A stretch of 64,000 nucleotides of DNA from Geodermatophilus obscurus DSM 43160 (GTDB taxonomy: Bacteria; Actinomycetota; Actinomycetes; Mycobacteriales; Geodermatophilaceae): the NCBI RefSeq assembly GCF_000025345.1, contig NC_013757.1, positions 3,658,001-3,722,000 of the forward strand, in the 5' to 3' direction. Under the pieces are notes generated by a model. That model saw nothing but the letters and a program-made list of their open reading frames with translations, had not been told where the DNA came from and did not search any database. The position numbers were made by a program, and so were the translations under genes. This document shows, piece by piece, positions 1-8,210 of this stretch. How positions within the stretch are numbered: position 1 is the stretch's first letter; every line of letters begins with the position of its first letter.

Positions 1-2
1 AT

Positions 3-965
3 CTGGGGGTCCAGCTCGCTCGCCTAGGGGAGCCGGCGGCGGCTCGGCGCGCCTTCCGTCAAGCCATCGGTGCGCGTCCCGACTACGCACTGGGCTGGTT
101 CAATCTGGGCGTCCTGGAGTCCTCCGCCGGCCCCGTTCGCCTGCTGTCCGCCCAAGACGCCCTCGGCAGGGCCTATGCGCTTGACCCGACGCTGCGCGAC
201 CGGCGCCGGGAACTGTTGATCGATGCATCCGTCTACCGGACCGCCCTGGACCTGTCAAAGCCCCTTCCGCCCGCGTGGAGCTTCGCGGACGTGCAGCGAC
301 GGGCGACGGCGACGTCCGCAGGGCTGCTCGTCACACTCGGCCTGGGGCTGGGGCTGGCCCGAGCCGCCGGCCGGCAGGGGACCCAGTCTGCGCAGGAGTG
401 GCTGGAACCGCTGCACCAGCGGTTACAACGGATCCCCGGGCTCAGCCGGCTGCGTCATCCCGCGTGGGGGGTCGCCGCGACGGTCGTGACCTTCGTGCTG
501 GCCGTCCTGCGCCGACCTCCGGGAGTCATCGAATCCGTCGCCTACGTCGCGGGCATCCTCGCGCTGACAGCTGCCGCCATCGGGGTACGCATCGTGGTGG
601 CCCGACGCAACCAGCTCTTGGCGGCCCAGGGCACCTGGTTACCCTCGGCCGGCTTCGGCATCGCGACCGGAGCAGCCGGACTTCCCTGGGCTCCGCTCCC
701 TGTGGTCAAGGCCAAAGACGCCGACGCGCGGTTGCACCTCGCCGCGCCTCTCCTCCTTGCCGTGGCCGCGTTGCTCCTTTTCGTGGAGGCAGCCTGGCTT
801 CGAACTCCGCTGACCGAGGCATGGGCGCTGGCCGCGCTCACGATGGCCGCGTCCCTTCTGCTCCCCATTGATCCGCTCGATGGCGCCCACACCGGGAAGG
901 CGGGGGTCGCGGCGACGGCCGGCGTCGTAGCCGGGGCCGTGCTCGTGGCCCTTGGACTGCCCTGA
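3..965 (+). CDS. TPR / M50-protease-like membrane protein (5'-partial)
   Basis: The reading frame is already open at the left edge and stops at a TGA at 963-965, so the start lies outside the window. The visible 320 residues begin with tetratricopeptide-like helices (LGVQLARLGEPAAARRAF, then GWFNLGVLE). About five or six hydrophobic segments follow. Near the C-terminus PIDPLDGAHTGK resembles the second metal-binding motif of membrane-embedded M50/site-2-protease-like proteins. The HExxH half of such a site is not in the visible part, so protease activity cannot be claimed. A start codon at 216 (TTG) exists, but the upstream residues clearly belong to the same TPR, so I treat the gene as continuous. 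It is the last chromosomal gene before the island border at 1031. Confidence 0.6.
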   Translation: MGVQLARLGEPAAARRAFRQAIGARPDYALGWFNLGVLESSAGPVRLLSAQDALGRAYALDPTLRDRRRELLIDASVYRTALDLSKPLPPAWSFADVQRRATATSAGLLVTLGLGLGLARAAGRQGTQSAQEWLEPLHQRLQRIPGLSRLRHPAWGVAATVVTFVLAVLRRPPGVIESVAYVAGILALTAAAIGVRIVVARRNQLLAAQGTWLPSAGFGIATGAAGLPWAPLPVVKAKDADARLHLAAPLLLAVAALLLFVEAAWLRTPLTEAWALAALTMAASLLLPIDPLDGAHTGKAGVAATAGVVAGAVLVALGLP

Positions 966-1030
966 CCTTGATATGCGGTCGAGGCCGGTGTCCTTTGCGG
1001 GCGTCATCGGCCTTGGTCGCATCTCGGGAC

Positions 1031-1083
1031 GGGTGGGCGCGGCCGGGATCGAACCGGCGACCGCTCGCTTGTAAGGCGAGAGC
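1031..1083. repeat. att site, left copy (53-bp direct repeat, partial tRNA-Val)
   Basis: These bases are identical to 28005-28057. They contain the acceptor 3' strand, T-arm, variable region and most of the anticodon arm of tRNA-Val on the minus strand. After 1083 the sequence no longer matches a tRNA, so this is not a functional tRNA gene. Confidence 0.9.
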
Positions 1084-1093
1084 AGCACAGCGG

Positions 1094-1173
1094 TGGCAAA
1101 CACGCAGGTGGGAGGGCGGGTGGGGTGGTGCTCTGAGCCGCCCGATCCGCACTGTTACGTGGTCTCTGGGCAC
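1094..1173. repeat. putative integrase arm-type sites, left end
   Basis: Two short sequences here recur next to the right att site. 1094-1109 (tggcaaacacgcaggt) matches 27979-27994 at 14 of 16 bases. 1149-1173 (starts gcactgttacgt) matches 27926-27950 at 23 of 25 bases. At both ends the 16-mer lies nearer the att core and the 25-mer further inside. This is the arrangement expected of arm-type binding sites for the island integrase. The right-hand 25-mer also covers the integrase promoter or start region. Confidence 0.5.
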
Positions 1174-1417
1174 TCTCTTCCGCCCGACCCCACCAGTTTG
1201 TCAACCACGGCGTGCCGTCTCTCTCTGCCGCCGCTCTGCACCGCCAACGCGGAGGGTGGGGTGGCGAAGCGGCACCTGCATTACGATGCACGGCCTTGCG
1301 ACTCTATCCACTGCATGGTTATTCATGTAGACGCACGTGCACGCACGCGCACACAAAGGCGGACCAGGTGTTGATCTTGAGAAGGATGGGGCAGAGATCT
1401 CCACCCCGTTGCGAACC

Positions 1418-1648
1418 GTGACGGATCCGGGGAGCCTCCCCGGCGTGACGATCCGGTGGTTCACCGACGCCGACCGGCAGGACATGCGCGACGCGGCCGA
1501 GGAGCGGCAGGTCTTCTACGAGTTGCTGGACAGGTACCTGCCTATGCATGTCCTGACGCCCGAGGAGCGGGACGAGGCGGTTGCGCACTACCCGGAACAC
1601 GGGGAGAGGATGAGCACCTTGCGGATCGACCCGTACCGGCGCAGCTAA
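1418..1648 (+). CDS. small hypothetical protein
   Basis: This encodes 76 residues from a GTG at 1418 to a TAA at 1646-1648. The charged, helical composition (RWFTDADRQDMRDAAEERQ) looks like a real soluble protein, but I do not recognise the family. A GTG at 1445 is an alternative start, and the frame is open further upstream to 1337. No strong ribosome binding site decides between them. The gene ends exactly where an IS-end-like repeat (1646-1692) begins, so its 3' end could have been altered by an insertion. Confidence 0.4.
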   Translation: MTDPGSLPGVTIRWFTDADRQDMRDAAEERQVFYELLDRYLPMHVLTPEERDEAVAHYPEHGERMSTLRIDPYRRS

Positions 1649-1692
1649 TACCGCGTCAGGCAACCTTCGCCCTGAAGGCAGCCTATGGGACA
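1646..1692 (+). repeat. IS-end-like repeat, copy 1
   Basis: The sequence taccgcgtcaggcaacctt, continuing cgccctgaaggc and then gggaca, is closely related to the inverted repeats at 24057-24110 and 26290-26347 and to a partial copy at 59326-59373. Here it is followed by a transposase-like remnant. Confidence 0.6.
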
Positions 1693-1834
1693 GGGGCTGT
1701 CGGCCAAGGCTTGCGACGGAAGCGATGGGACTGTCTACCGTCGCGGACGCCTGCCGGGCAGATCCTAGGCGGGAGGCTGACGGGCTGCGGACCGGTCAGC
1801 CGTCTCGGGCGGATCAGGATCTCGCGGATCCGCG

Positions 1835-1990
1835 TTGACGTCGAGGAACGGATCGCGCAGCACCTGGCGGAGGGGTCATCGGCCTGGCGGGGGCCAAGCA
1901 GCTGGGGATCAGTCGGCAGACGGTCTACAAGTGGGTGCGCCTCCGCCGGGCCGAGGGCCTGGCCGTGCTCCGCCGCTTGATCAACCGGGC
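1835..1990 (+). pseudogene. transposase helix-turn-helix remnant
   Basis: One frame reads EERIAQHLAEGSS. After a one-base shift near 1880 the next frame reads AKQLGISRQTVYKWVRLRR followed by AEGLAVLRR. This is a typical helix-turn-helix head of IS481- or IS3-like transposases. Nothing resembling the DDE catalytic core follows. It lies just inside IS-end-like copy 1, so it is probably the residue of one decayed insertion sequence. Confidence 0.4.
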
Positions 1991-2128
1991 CTGCACCCAC
2001 TACCGCTGGCCGACCCGATCCAGCATCCAACGACTCCGCCAACGATCAATTGCCGGTCGCCCATAATCCGAGTGGCGAGTGGTGCTTAATCTGGCAGAAA
2101 ATTGCGGCAAATTCGCGAGAGGTCTGGA

Positions 2129-3394
2129 TTAGGGAGTCTTATGTGGATTAGGCGCACCTGCGCTCGACGCGAAGGGTCGGTCGCCTCGGAGCGCAAGTCT
2201 CGCCGTGGCGGCCAATATGGCTACCGTGAACCCGCATAAGAGCAGTTGTGCATTTAGAATCGGTGCCAACGGAGGGTCGGAGTAGATTCGCAACCAGACG
2301 GTGTTTGCCAGTACGAAGGCGGCGCCCCCCGCCCATCCCGCGAGGATCGCGCCTTGGAGCGCACCTTGAGTAAAGGCCACAAGAGCAGCCAGGATGACGG
2401 AATAGGCCAGTACCATCGGGTCTGAGAACTTAAGGGTTCCAAAGTCGGAATCAGATGTCGGAATGGTGCTACCGACTAGGGATAGGGCCACAGGGGCAAA
2501 GGCGCCGACAAGAATCAACATAGGGCCGGCTCTGTCGGTTGGGCGCTGGTAACCAAAGCGCTCATCAGGATTCACCGCCAGCAGGAGTGCAACCAGTCCA
2601 AGGGCCACGACGATGGCCAAGACTGGCACCGATTCCGACCCCCACCCAAATGGGTCCCGCACCTGCGCGCTCCGCCACATCCTGAGACCGATGAATGGAG
2701 AAGCGCCAAGTAAGATTCCGCCTCCGATCGCAATCGACGGTCGCGTTCGGGCTGCCAAAATCCCAACTCCGACGGCGCCGACGGCGACAGCAGCTATCGA
2801 ATCGGCAATAAGAGTTGGTAACCACTCTCTGAACGCCCCCGTCACGGATAGGAAACTTTCGGCTATGAAACTTCCGGCAGCCAGAATTAGCAGGAGTCCG
2901 GCCGTCAGCGAGAGGCCGCGCCAACGAAGTCCTGGGTCTATCTCCGAAATGAGACGCGCCACATCGTGGTGGAGGCCCTCGAAGTGTATGGTAAATGCAT
3001 GGCGGTCTGCTAGCTTGGCCAAACTCTTAGGTAGTTCCGACCGACGTGGCATGACGGCACCGTTGGTCAAGACTGGAATTACTCGGACGTCACGCTGAAG
3101 GGCGGCCTCAATTTCCAGGCGCACGAAGTCATCAGGATCCTCAAGACGCCGCTGGCCCTGCGAGTCCGTCATCCTGAGCCATTGGGGGCCGATGACTGCC
3201 AGCAGCACATCGCACGCGCCTACCTTGCTGGCAATTACTTCGCGCCATTTTAGGCCAGGCCCCATCTCGACATCAATAAATACACGCTGCTTGCCGAAGT
3301 GATTGGCTAGCTTGTCATATAAGTGGCCAGCGAGAAAGTTTGCTTCCTGGCGCCGATAGGAAATGAAGATGCGGCTTGCTCCCCCTGTAAACAC
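2129..3394 (-). CDS. TIR-domain protein with C-terminal multipass membrane region
   Basis: The protein has 421 residues. I chose the GTG at 3394 because GGAGGTG lies eight bases upstream and the TIR strand FISYRR follows at once; a GTG at 3433 would add 13 unlikely residues. Residues about 8-155 form a TIR domain. It has the FISYRR start, RVFIDVEMGPGLKWRE (BB-loop area), CDVLLAVIGPQWL, and DDFVRLEIEAAL, whose Glu is the usual NAD-hydrolysis position. After about residue 165 come roughly eight hydrophobic helices. TIR domains in bacterial immunity consume NAD or make cyclic ADP-ribose signals; the membrane part could be an effector or sensor. The gene stands alone on the minus strand. Its base composition is markedly less GC-rich than the core genes, suggesting transfer. 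The defence role is inferred. Confidence 0.75.
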   Translation of the reverse strand: MFTGGASRIFISYRRQEANFLAGHLYDKLANHFGKQRVFIDVEMGPGLKWREVIASKVGACDVLLAVIGPQWLRMTDSQGQRRLEDPDDFVRLEIEAALQRDVRVIPVLTNGAVMPRRSELPKSLAKLADRHAFTIHFEGLHHDVARLISEIDPGLRWRGLSLTAGLLLILAAGSFIAESFLSVTGAFREWLPTLIADSIAAVAVGAVGVGILAARTRPSIAIGGGILLGASPFIGLRMWRSAQVRDPFGWGSESVPVLAIVVALGLVALLLAVNPDERFGYQRPTDRAGPMLILVGAFAPVALSLVGSTIPTSDSDFGTLKFSDPMVLAYSVILAALVAFTQGALQGAILAGWAGGAAFVLANTVWLRIYSDPPLAPILNAQLLLCGFTVAILAATARLALRGDRPFASSAGAPNPHKTP

Positions 3395-3624
3395 AGATGA
3401 TGCACCTCCGGCGCTATGGCGGCGGACCAGCATACCGACGTGGAGCCACCGAAACAGCTGACGTCGGCCCGCCGGTTCGAGGAATCGACGGGCGCCCCCG
3501 AAACTGACAGGCGATGGCCCCCGAAGGCCACCGTCGAGAGCTTGCGGCTGGCGCCCTCCAGGGCGGGCAGCGGCGCGGCACTAGCTACCCGCGCTCCTCA
3601 CGCCTGCCTGAACGGGTTCAGCGG

Positions 3625-3777
3625 TCAGCCCATCCGGCGGGCGCAGCGGGTCAGCCGGTGTGCGATCTCGCGACGGTGCACGACGCAGAACTCCACCGGG
3701 CCCGGCAGGGTGACGGCGACCTCGCGCCGGGCCTCCCGGAGGACGGTCAGCAGCTCGGTCAGCGGGTCGGCGGGCAT
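3625..3777 (-). CDS. small hypothetical protein (50 aa)
   Basis: An ATG at 3777 is preceded by AGGAGA seven bases upstream. The peptide starts MPADPLTELLTVLREA and contains a central CVVHRREIAHR segment. It has no recognisable family. Such short genes are common in actinobacterial integrative elements. It is divergent from the small membrane-protein pair at 3946-4292. Confidence 0.45.
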   Translation of the reverse strand: MPADPLTELLTVLREARREVAVTLPGPVEFCVVHRREIAHRLTRCARRMG

Positions 3778-3945
3778 GTTCGTCTCTCCTGCACACCCCC
3801 ACGATGAGGCAGGGCCGTGGCGTGTCAGCTCCCTGCCGGACGGAGGATCACGCAGGGGGTGACGGGGAGCTAACACGGGTGGTTACCTCCCCGAGCGCCG
3901 TCGGTGGGGCGGCGGTACTGATCATGAACCGGAGACACTGATGTG

Positions 3946-4182
3946 ATGGGGCTGCGCTGGAGCGCGCCGAAGGTGGTCCTGCGGGGTCGTCACCGGGACG
4001 GGGACCCCTTCGTCCTCGCGCTGTGCGCCCTGGGCGGCTTCCTACTCGCCTCGGCCATCACGTTGACCGGCTGGGATTTGTCGAACGTCGTCATGGGTGC
4101 GGGGTCGGTGCTGGCCTTCGCCCTGGCGGGGCGGCTGCGGCGGGGCGGCGTAAAGACGATCAAGGAGGAGAACGACCAATGA
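3946..4182 (+). CDS. small membrane protein
   Basis: The 78 residues start at ATG 3946 (a GTG lies three bases earlier); CCGGAG upstream is the likely binding site. Two hydrophobic stretches (VLALCALGGFLLASAITLTG and VVMGAGSVLAFALAG) flank a short loop, and the C-terminus is basic and then acidic. Its stop codon overlaps the ATG of the next gene. Pairs of tiny membrane proteins in this arrangement are typical of spread (Spd)-type gene clusters in actinomycete conjugative elements. That match is by size and layout only. Confidence 0.5.
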   Translation: MGLRWSAPKVVLRGRHRDGDPFVLALCALGGFLLASAITLTGWDLSNVVMGAGSVLAFALAGRLRRGGVKTIKEENDQ

Positions 4183-4292
4183 CCCTGCTAACGCTCGCCG
4201 CGTCGGCGTGGAAGTGGATCGCGACCGTGGTCACGATGCCGGTGTGGCTGCCCGTGGTGGCCGCACTGCGGCGGGCGGAGGCCCGGTCGTGA
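4179..4292 (+). CDS. 37-residue hydrophobic peptide
   Basis: The ATG at 4179 overlaps the stop of the preceding gene (ATGA), and AAGGAGGAG lies ideally upstream, so this short gene is probably real. The peptide has one hydrophobic segment (WIATVVTMPVWLPVVAAL) and a short basic tail. A GTG at 4289 overlaps its stop and opens a 22-codon frame starting VKLTGRKRGEP. That frame could be the beginning of a lost downstream gene, such as a transfer gene. Confidence 0.5.
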   Translation: MTLLTLAASAWKWIATVVTMPVWLPVVAALRRAEARS

Positions 4293-4730
4293 AGCTCACC
4301 GGACGGAAGAGGGGGGAGCCGATAGGGCCGCGTCAAAGTCGGAAATGCCTGGTCTGACCTGCGGAGATGGTCGACACTGGCCCCGGTGAGGCGCCTGAGC
4401 CTTCCCTATAGCTCCCTGCCTGCAAGGTCAGCACCGGCCTTCCGCCCAGGTCAGAGTGACCTGATGGTTCGATGCGCCGACAGCACGGCCATGTTGACTC
4501 CTCGCCGCAGCTCGTCCTCGGCGGAATCTACGCAGCAGATGCCTGCACAACGACTTGACGCGGCCCTGGATAGGCACCGGGGCGATGCCGGCCCACTCAG
4601 GGGACACTCTGGCCCCCGCGTGAGGCTGAGGTGGCCAACATGGTCGACAGGGTCCCCCTTGCGGATGGATAGTCTCGCAAGAAGACCCCACGGGCAGACT
4701 GGCCCGTTCACGAGGGACCAATGACGCGAT
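4293..4730. other. no intact gene seen
   Basis: Apart from the 22-codon frame at 4289-4357, this stretch shows no coding frame with a convincing start, binding site or recognisable motif. It is probably deletion scar or promoter region between the small membrane genes and the broken pentapeptide-repeat gene. Confidence 0.5.
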
Positions 4731-5730
4731 GTGGCGAAGAAGACACGTACTTTGGGCGCTGTGGGGCGTGGCTGTCGCGGGTCTCATCTTTTCGTCTTCT
4801 GGGGTGGTCCATGGCTCTTCACCCAGCATCCGAGCCATGGACTCACGGCCGAGCAGGAACTCAAGGCCAAGAACGACGTTCGCACGACGCTGGTGCAGAG
4901 CGTCGGCCTGCTCGCCCTACTCGGCGGGGTTATCAGCTACCGCAACCAACGACTTCAGCAACATGACCAGGCCCGCGCCGCAGCCATGACTCTGGCCCAG
5001 CAGATCACCGACACTTACACCAAGACTGTTGACCAACTCGGCCACGCTCAGGCCCAGGTCCGCTCAGGCGCGCTGTACACCCTTGAGAGCCTCGCGCAGG
5101 AGAATCCTGCACGGCGGCCAGACCATCGTCAACATCGTCTGCGCTTACCTCCGGATGCCCTACACCCCGCCTGGGCAAAACGCGTCGAGCCCGGACCCGA
5201 CTGACCGCCTGAAGGATTTCACCGACCAAGAGCGAGAGCGAGACACAGCCCGGGAGCTCCAGGTGCGCCAGACAGCACAGCAGCTTCTCGCCGACCACCT
5301 CCGCCGTCCCCCCTACATGTCGTACGACGAAGAGCAGCGCACCTGGGCCTCCCGCGAGGTGACGTTCTGGCCGCATATCAGCCTCGACCTCACTGGCTCC
5401 ACCCTGGTCGACCTAAACCTGAACGACATGTCAGTCGTCCGTGCAATTTTCACGAGAGCATGCTTTCTTGGTGACGCCTGTTTCAGTGGGGCGAACTTCT
5501 CCGGCGAGGCGAACTTCGACGCGGCAACATTCTTCGACGGGGTCAAGTTCGACGGGGCGAGTTTCTCAGACGACGCCAGCTTCACCGGTACACGCGTCCT
5601 GCGCCTCGACGACCCGGACCTCAACAAGGGCGGCAAGGGCGCACGCAGGGTATGGCCGGAGCAATGGATCATTCACCCTGACGCAGACGACCCGAGGCGA
5701 GGCACGCTGCTTCCTTCAGCACTGGAGTAA
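4731..5730 (+). pseudogene. pentapeptide-repeat membrane protein, frameshifted
   Basis: The N-terminal frame (GTG 4731) gives a hydrophobic segment (VQSVGLLALLGGVISYRN) and then QVRSGALYTLESLAQENP. The next residues of this well-known actinobacterial family, QTIVNIVCAYLRMPYTPP, occur in another frame from about 5110. A one-base shift near 5100 has therefore split the gene. The second half carries pentapeptide repeats of the A(D/N)LXX type, seen as ACFSGANFSGEANFDAATF, and ends at 5730. Other members have one or two N-terminal membrane helices, the QTIVN...AYLR block and a C-terminal pentapeptide helix; function is unknown. A sequencing slip is the alternative to true decay, though nearby genes are also shifted. 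Confidence 0.65.
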
Positions 5731-5896
5731 GCGGGGGTTGACTTCGTCACGTGGAGGTGAAGTCGATGCTCAAGGTCCCCGCCTGGCAATAGGCTCGCCA
5801 CCTGAGATAAGCCCTCCAGCCGCCTTCAGTTTGCGTTGTCACCGGCCCGAGGATCAACCCCATTCGTACCGGGGCTGACTCTTGGAGCCTGCACCC

Positions 5897-6345
5897 ATGA
5901 CCCTGACCACCGGCACCGCCGGACCCCCGAGCAGGTCGAGAGCCTGCTCATCAAGCCTGTCCTCGCTGCGTCCGTCGCCCTCAACCCGTCCTGCTCGCGG
6001 GTGCTCCGGCCGACTGCCCCGTCCGTCAGGCTGCCCGCCGAGTGGGTCGTCACCGCCGTCCGCCGGGACGCCAAGGTGAAGGCCGACCGCTCGGCGTTCT
6101 TCACCTCCGACCGGGTCGCCGTCGGGGCCACCTGCCGGGTCGGCTTCGGCCTCCCTCACCCGGCTGCTCTGGTCCGCATCCGTGTGACGCAAGCTGACCG
6201 ACCGCTTGGGTCCGGCGTCAACGCCACGGGGACCCGCCGACCCGAAGAACCAGCGGGCCGATCGCCGGAACGATGGGAGCCAGCGAGCCCCGGTCCCTTG
6301 AAGTGGCTCACCAGCGCCGGAGCCGGGAACGGCGGAGCCCCCTAG
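5897..6345 (+). pseudogene. HK97-type phage major capsid protein remnant
   Basis: The frame from ATG 5897 begins MTLTTGTAG. After a shift near 5930 another frame continues TPEQVESLLIKPVLAASVAL. Together they resemble the start of actinobacterial HK97-fold capsid proteins. The central part of the protein is missing. The frame then runs straight into a typical capsid C-terminal end (AKVKADRSAFFTSDRVAVGA followed by RVGFGLPHPAALVRI). The result is a capsid gene with an internal deletion and a frameshift. It cannot make a functional shell protein, but it shows that the ancestral element carried its own capsid gene. Prophage origin is the alternative. Confidence 0.6.
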
Positions 6346-6386
6346 GCAGGTCCGCCCAAGGGGCTCCGAGCTGCGGTGATCCACCG

Positions 6387-6878
6387 TCATGGGGCCGTCA
6401 GCCGCTTGAGGAAGTCACGCACGAATCTCTCGACCTCGTGCTTCTTGGTCACGTCCTCGACGACGATCCGGCCGACCTTCCGGATGCCCGCAAGCTCTAA
6501 GAGGTGGTCGCGGCTGGCATCAGCGGCCCGCCGACCCTCTCGGCGATGGTGGGGACCGTCTACCTCGATGACACCGGCCCGACCCCCATAGGTAAGCAGG
6601 AAGTCCAAGTGCCACGTGTGGTTCGGCGGCATGAAGACGCCGGGCAACGGAGCGATCAGGAACGTCTCGCCGTCCCTCTCGGCCAGCGACGCCTGCACCT
6701 CGCGGAGGACGCGGTAAACCTTCTCCTCCTCCACGTTGGTGACGTAGAGACCGTCCTGCATCCGACGGGCAGGGTCCAAGCGGACACGCTGTCCCTGGTT
6801 GGAGGGGGGCTCGGCCGCCAGGTCGCGCGCGAGCTGCTCGCGCCAGTCGTCGCCGACCACGGGCAGCACCTCCCACAC
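6387..6878 (-). CDS. PD-(D/E)XK-type nuclease-like protein
   Basis: The protein has 163 residues from a GTG at 6878, nine bases after the stop of the upstream gene, so the two are probably co-translated. The C-terminal half reads HLDFLLTYGGRAGVIEVDG, then HHRREGRR, then RDHLLELAGIRKVGRIVVED. The order Asp, Glu-x-Asp and a later R/D-rich helix resembles the DUF559/Vsr-like branch of the restriction-endonuclease fold. The N-terminal 80 residues have no recognised domain. A role in DNA restriction or element maintenance is plausible but inferred. Confidence 0.5.
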   Translation of the reverse strand: MWEVLPVVGDDWREQLARDLAAEPPSNQGQRVRLDPARRMQDGLYVTNVEEEKVYRVLREVQASLAERDGETFLIAPLPGVFMPPNHTWHLDFLLTYGGRAGVIEVDGPHHRREGRRAADASRDHLLELAGIRKVGRIVVEDVTKKHEVERFVRDFLKRLTAP

Positions 6879-6887
6879 GCGCCGCGT

Positions 6888-7271
6888 TCACGCCGTCCCC
6901 GTAGTGATCCGGGCAGTGTCCAGGACGTCCACGATCTCGGTGATCCGTTCCTCGGTGACGCGGTACAGCAGGAAGGTCTCGACGTCGAGCACCGCCACGA
7001 TCCTGTAGGTGGGGGTCCACGTGTCGGACTCGAAGCCGACGTAGTCCTTCTCGTAGGTGATGGCCTCCACGTCCAGCAGTAACGCCGCCGCATGGTCGTG
7101 GCCGCGCTTGTGGAGTAGCTGGGCTGTCTGGCCAAGGTCCCGCTCGGCCCGCTCGGCAAGCAAGCGGTCGACGGTCTCCTCGCTCAACCCGTACTCGTCC
7201 GGGTCGCGCAGCTGCTGATCGAGGCAGGGGGCTCGCTCACGGTGCGGAACTATCTCAGCATTGTCTGACAC
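6888..7271 (-). CDS. hypothetical protein, partner of the nuclease-like gene
   Basis: This encodes 127 residues, rich in charged residues, from a GTG at 7271. It shows an alternating strand pattern (TPTYRIVAVLDVETFLLYRV) and ends ITEIVDVLDTARI. I do not recognise a family. The short spacing to 6878 suggests a two-gene operon with the nuclease-like protein. It might be its inhibitor or a specificity partner, but no sequence motif shows this. Confidence 0.45.
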   Translation of the reverse strand: MSDNAEIVPHRERAPCLDQQLRDPDEYGLSEETVDRLLAERAERDLGQTAQLLHKRGHDHAAALLLDVEAITYEKDYVGFESDTWTPTYRIVAVLDVETFLLYRVTEERITEIVDVLDTARITTGTA

Positions 7272-7410
7272 TTCGCGGAGGCGTGTGAACTCATGTAGTT
7301 ATCCGACGGCCTCCGGAGCCATTGCTAGTCAGCCGACTCAACGGTCGCTGCGTCCAGCACGCTGAGGGCCGCCAACGCCTCCAATGCGCGCTGCTCCCCC
7401 CAGTTCTCGG

Positions 7411-7932
7411 TCATGTTGTGGGTGGCAGGCTTACGAAGGAGGGAGAAGACCCTCGGGCGAAGAACAGTCTCCCGCCCTGTAGTGCCTTCTCGAACGGTCG
7501 TCCGGGGGTGGCCGGGATCCGCAGCCGTGGCTTGCCAGGAGCGGGCGGCCGGTAGCTCAGCGCCTCGGTCATCAGCGCGTCGTCCGCTACGTCCCAGCGG
7601 TCCAGCGGTCCGGCTTTGTTTGCACCTTGAGGCTCAGGTTCGCGGCGGCAGCAGCTACCGCCTGCTGGCAATGCTTGCTCGACCACAGGGGCGCGGCGGT
7701 CTCCCGCACCCACGGGTGGAGCGCCTGGGAAGCGAGCTGGGGTCCGGCTGGGGCGAAGGCTTGCCTCACTCACCGCCTCCCGGTCACGGATTGCGCCCTC
7801 GGGACGGAGAATCGCCTCGCGGTGTCGCTGGCGGCTGGCTCGTATCTGGCCGTCGTCCAGTAGAACCACGTACCGGCGCAGGTAGCCAAAAGCGAAGCGG
7901 CCCTCCACGGACAGCGAGGCTACGAGCAGCAC
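7411..7932 (-). pseudogene. TIGR02391-family protein, decayed
   Basis: Pieces of the family appear in two frames. LHPWVRETAAPLWSSKHC followed by QQAVAAAAANL is in the 7587-7769 frame. DRWDVADDALMTEALSYRPP followed by GKPRLRIPA, and the block GRFAFGYLRRYVVLLDDGQI, are in the other. TIGR02391 proteins carry a HEPN-like helical domain and occur in mobile and defence regions; an intact relative lies at 12684-13373. At least two frameshifts make this copy non-functional. Confidence 0.5.
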
Positions 7933-8210
7933 CGTCGAAGGTCGGTAGGCGGACGGGGTGGCAACAACTCTGTCGTTCCGTCCGCGTCGCGAAGGCCAGC
8001 GGCTCCCCGGCCCTTCGAGCGGGGGTGCTGCTGGCCATGCGCTACCGGCTAGGCGCTCCAGTCAGCTGACACGGTAGGGGCAGGCTGCTGCAGCTCCGAC
8101 GAGTACGCTTCGACGACCAGCGCACGTCACCAGGTGGGGAGTCCAGTGCGGATCCGCTTGTTCCGGCGATCGCCTGACAGCCTACGAGCGACGTCTGGCA
8201 CCGTCTACAC

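Noticed and set aside
1031-1083. second tRNA-Val gene
   Set aside because: Only the 3' half of the cloverleaf is present; the 5' acceptor and D-arm are missing, so it is an att copy.
7413-8069. 218-codon plus-strand frame
   Set aside because: It lacks motifs and overlaps the minus-strand TIGR02391 remnant, whose family blocks are recognisable.
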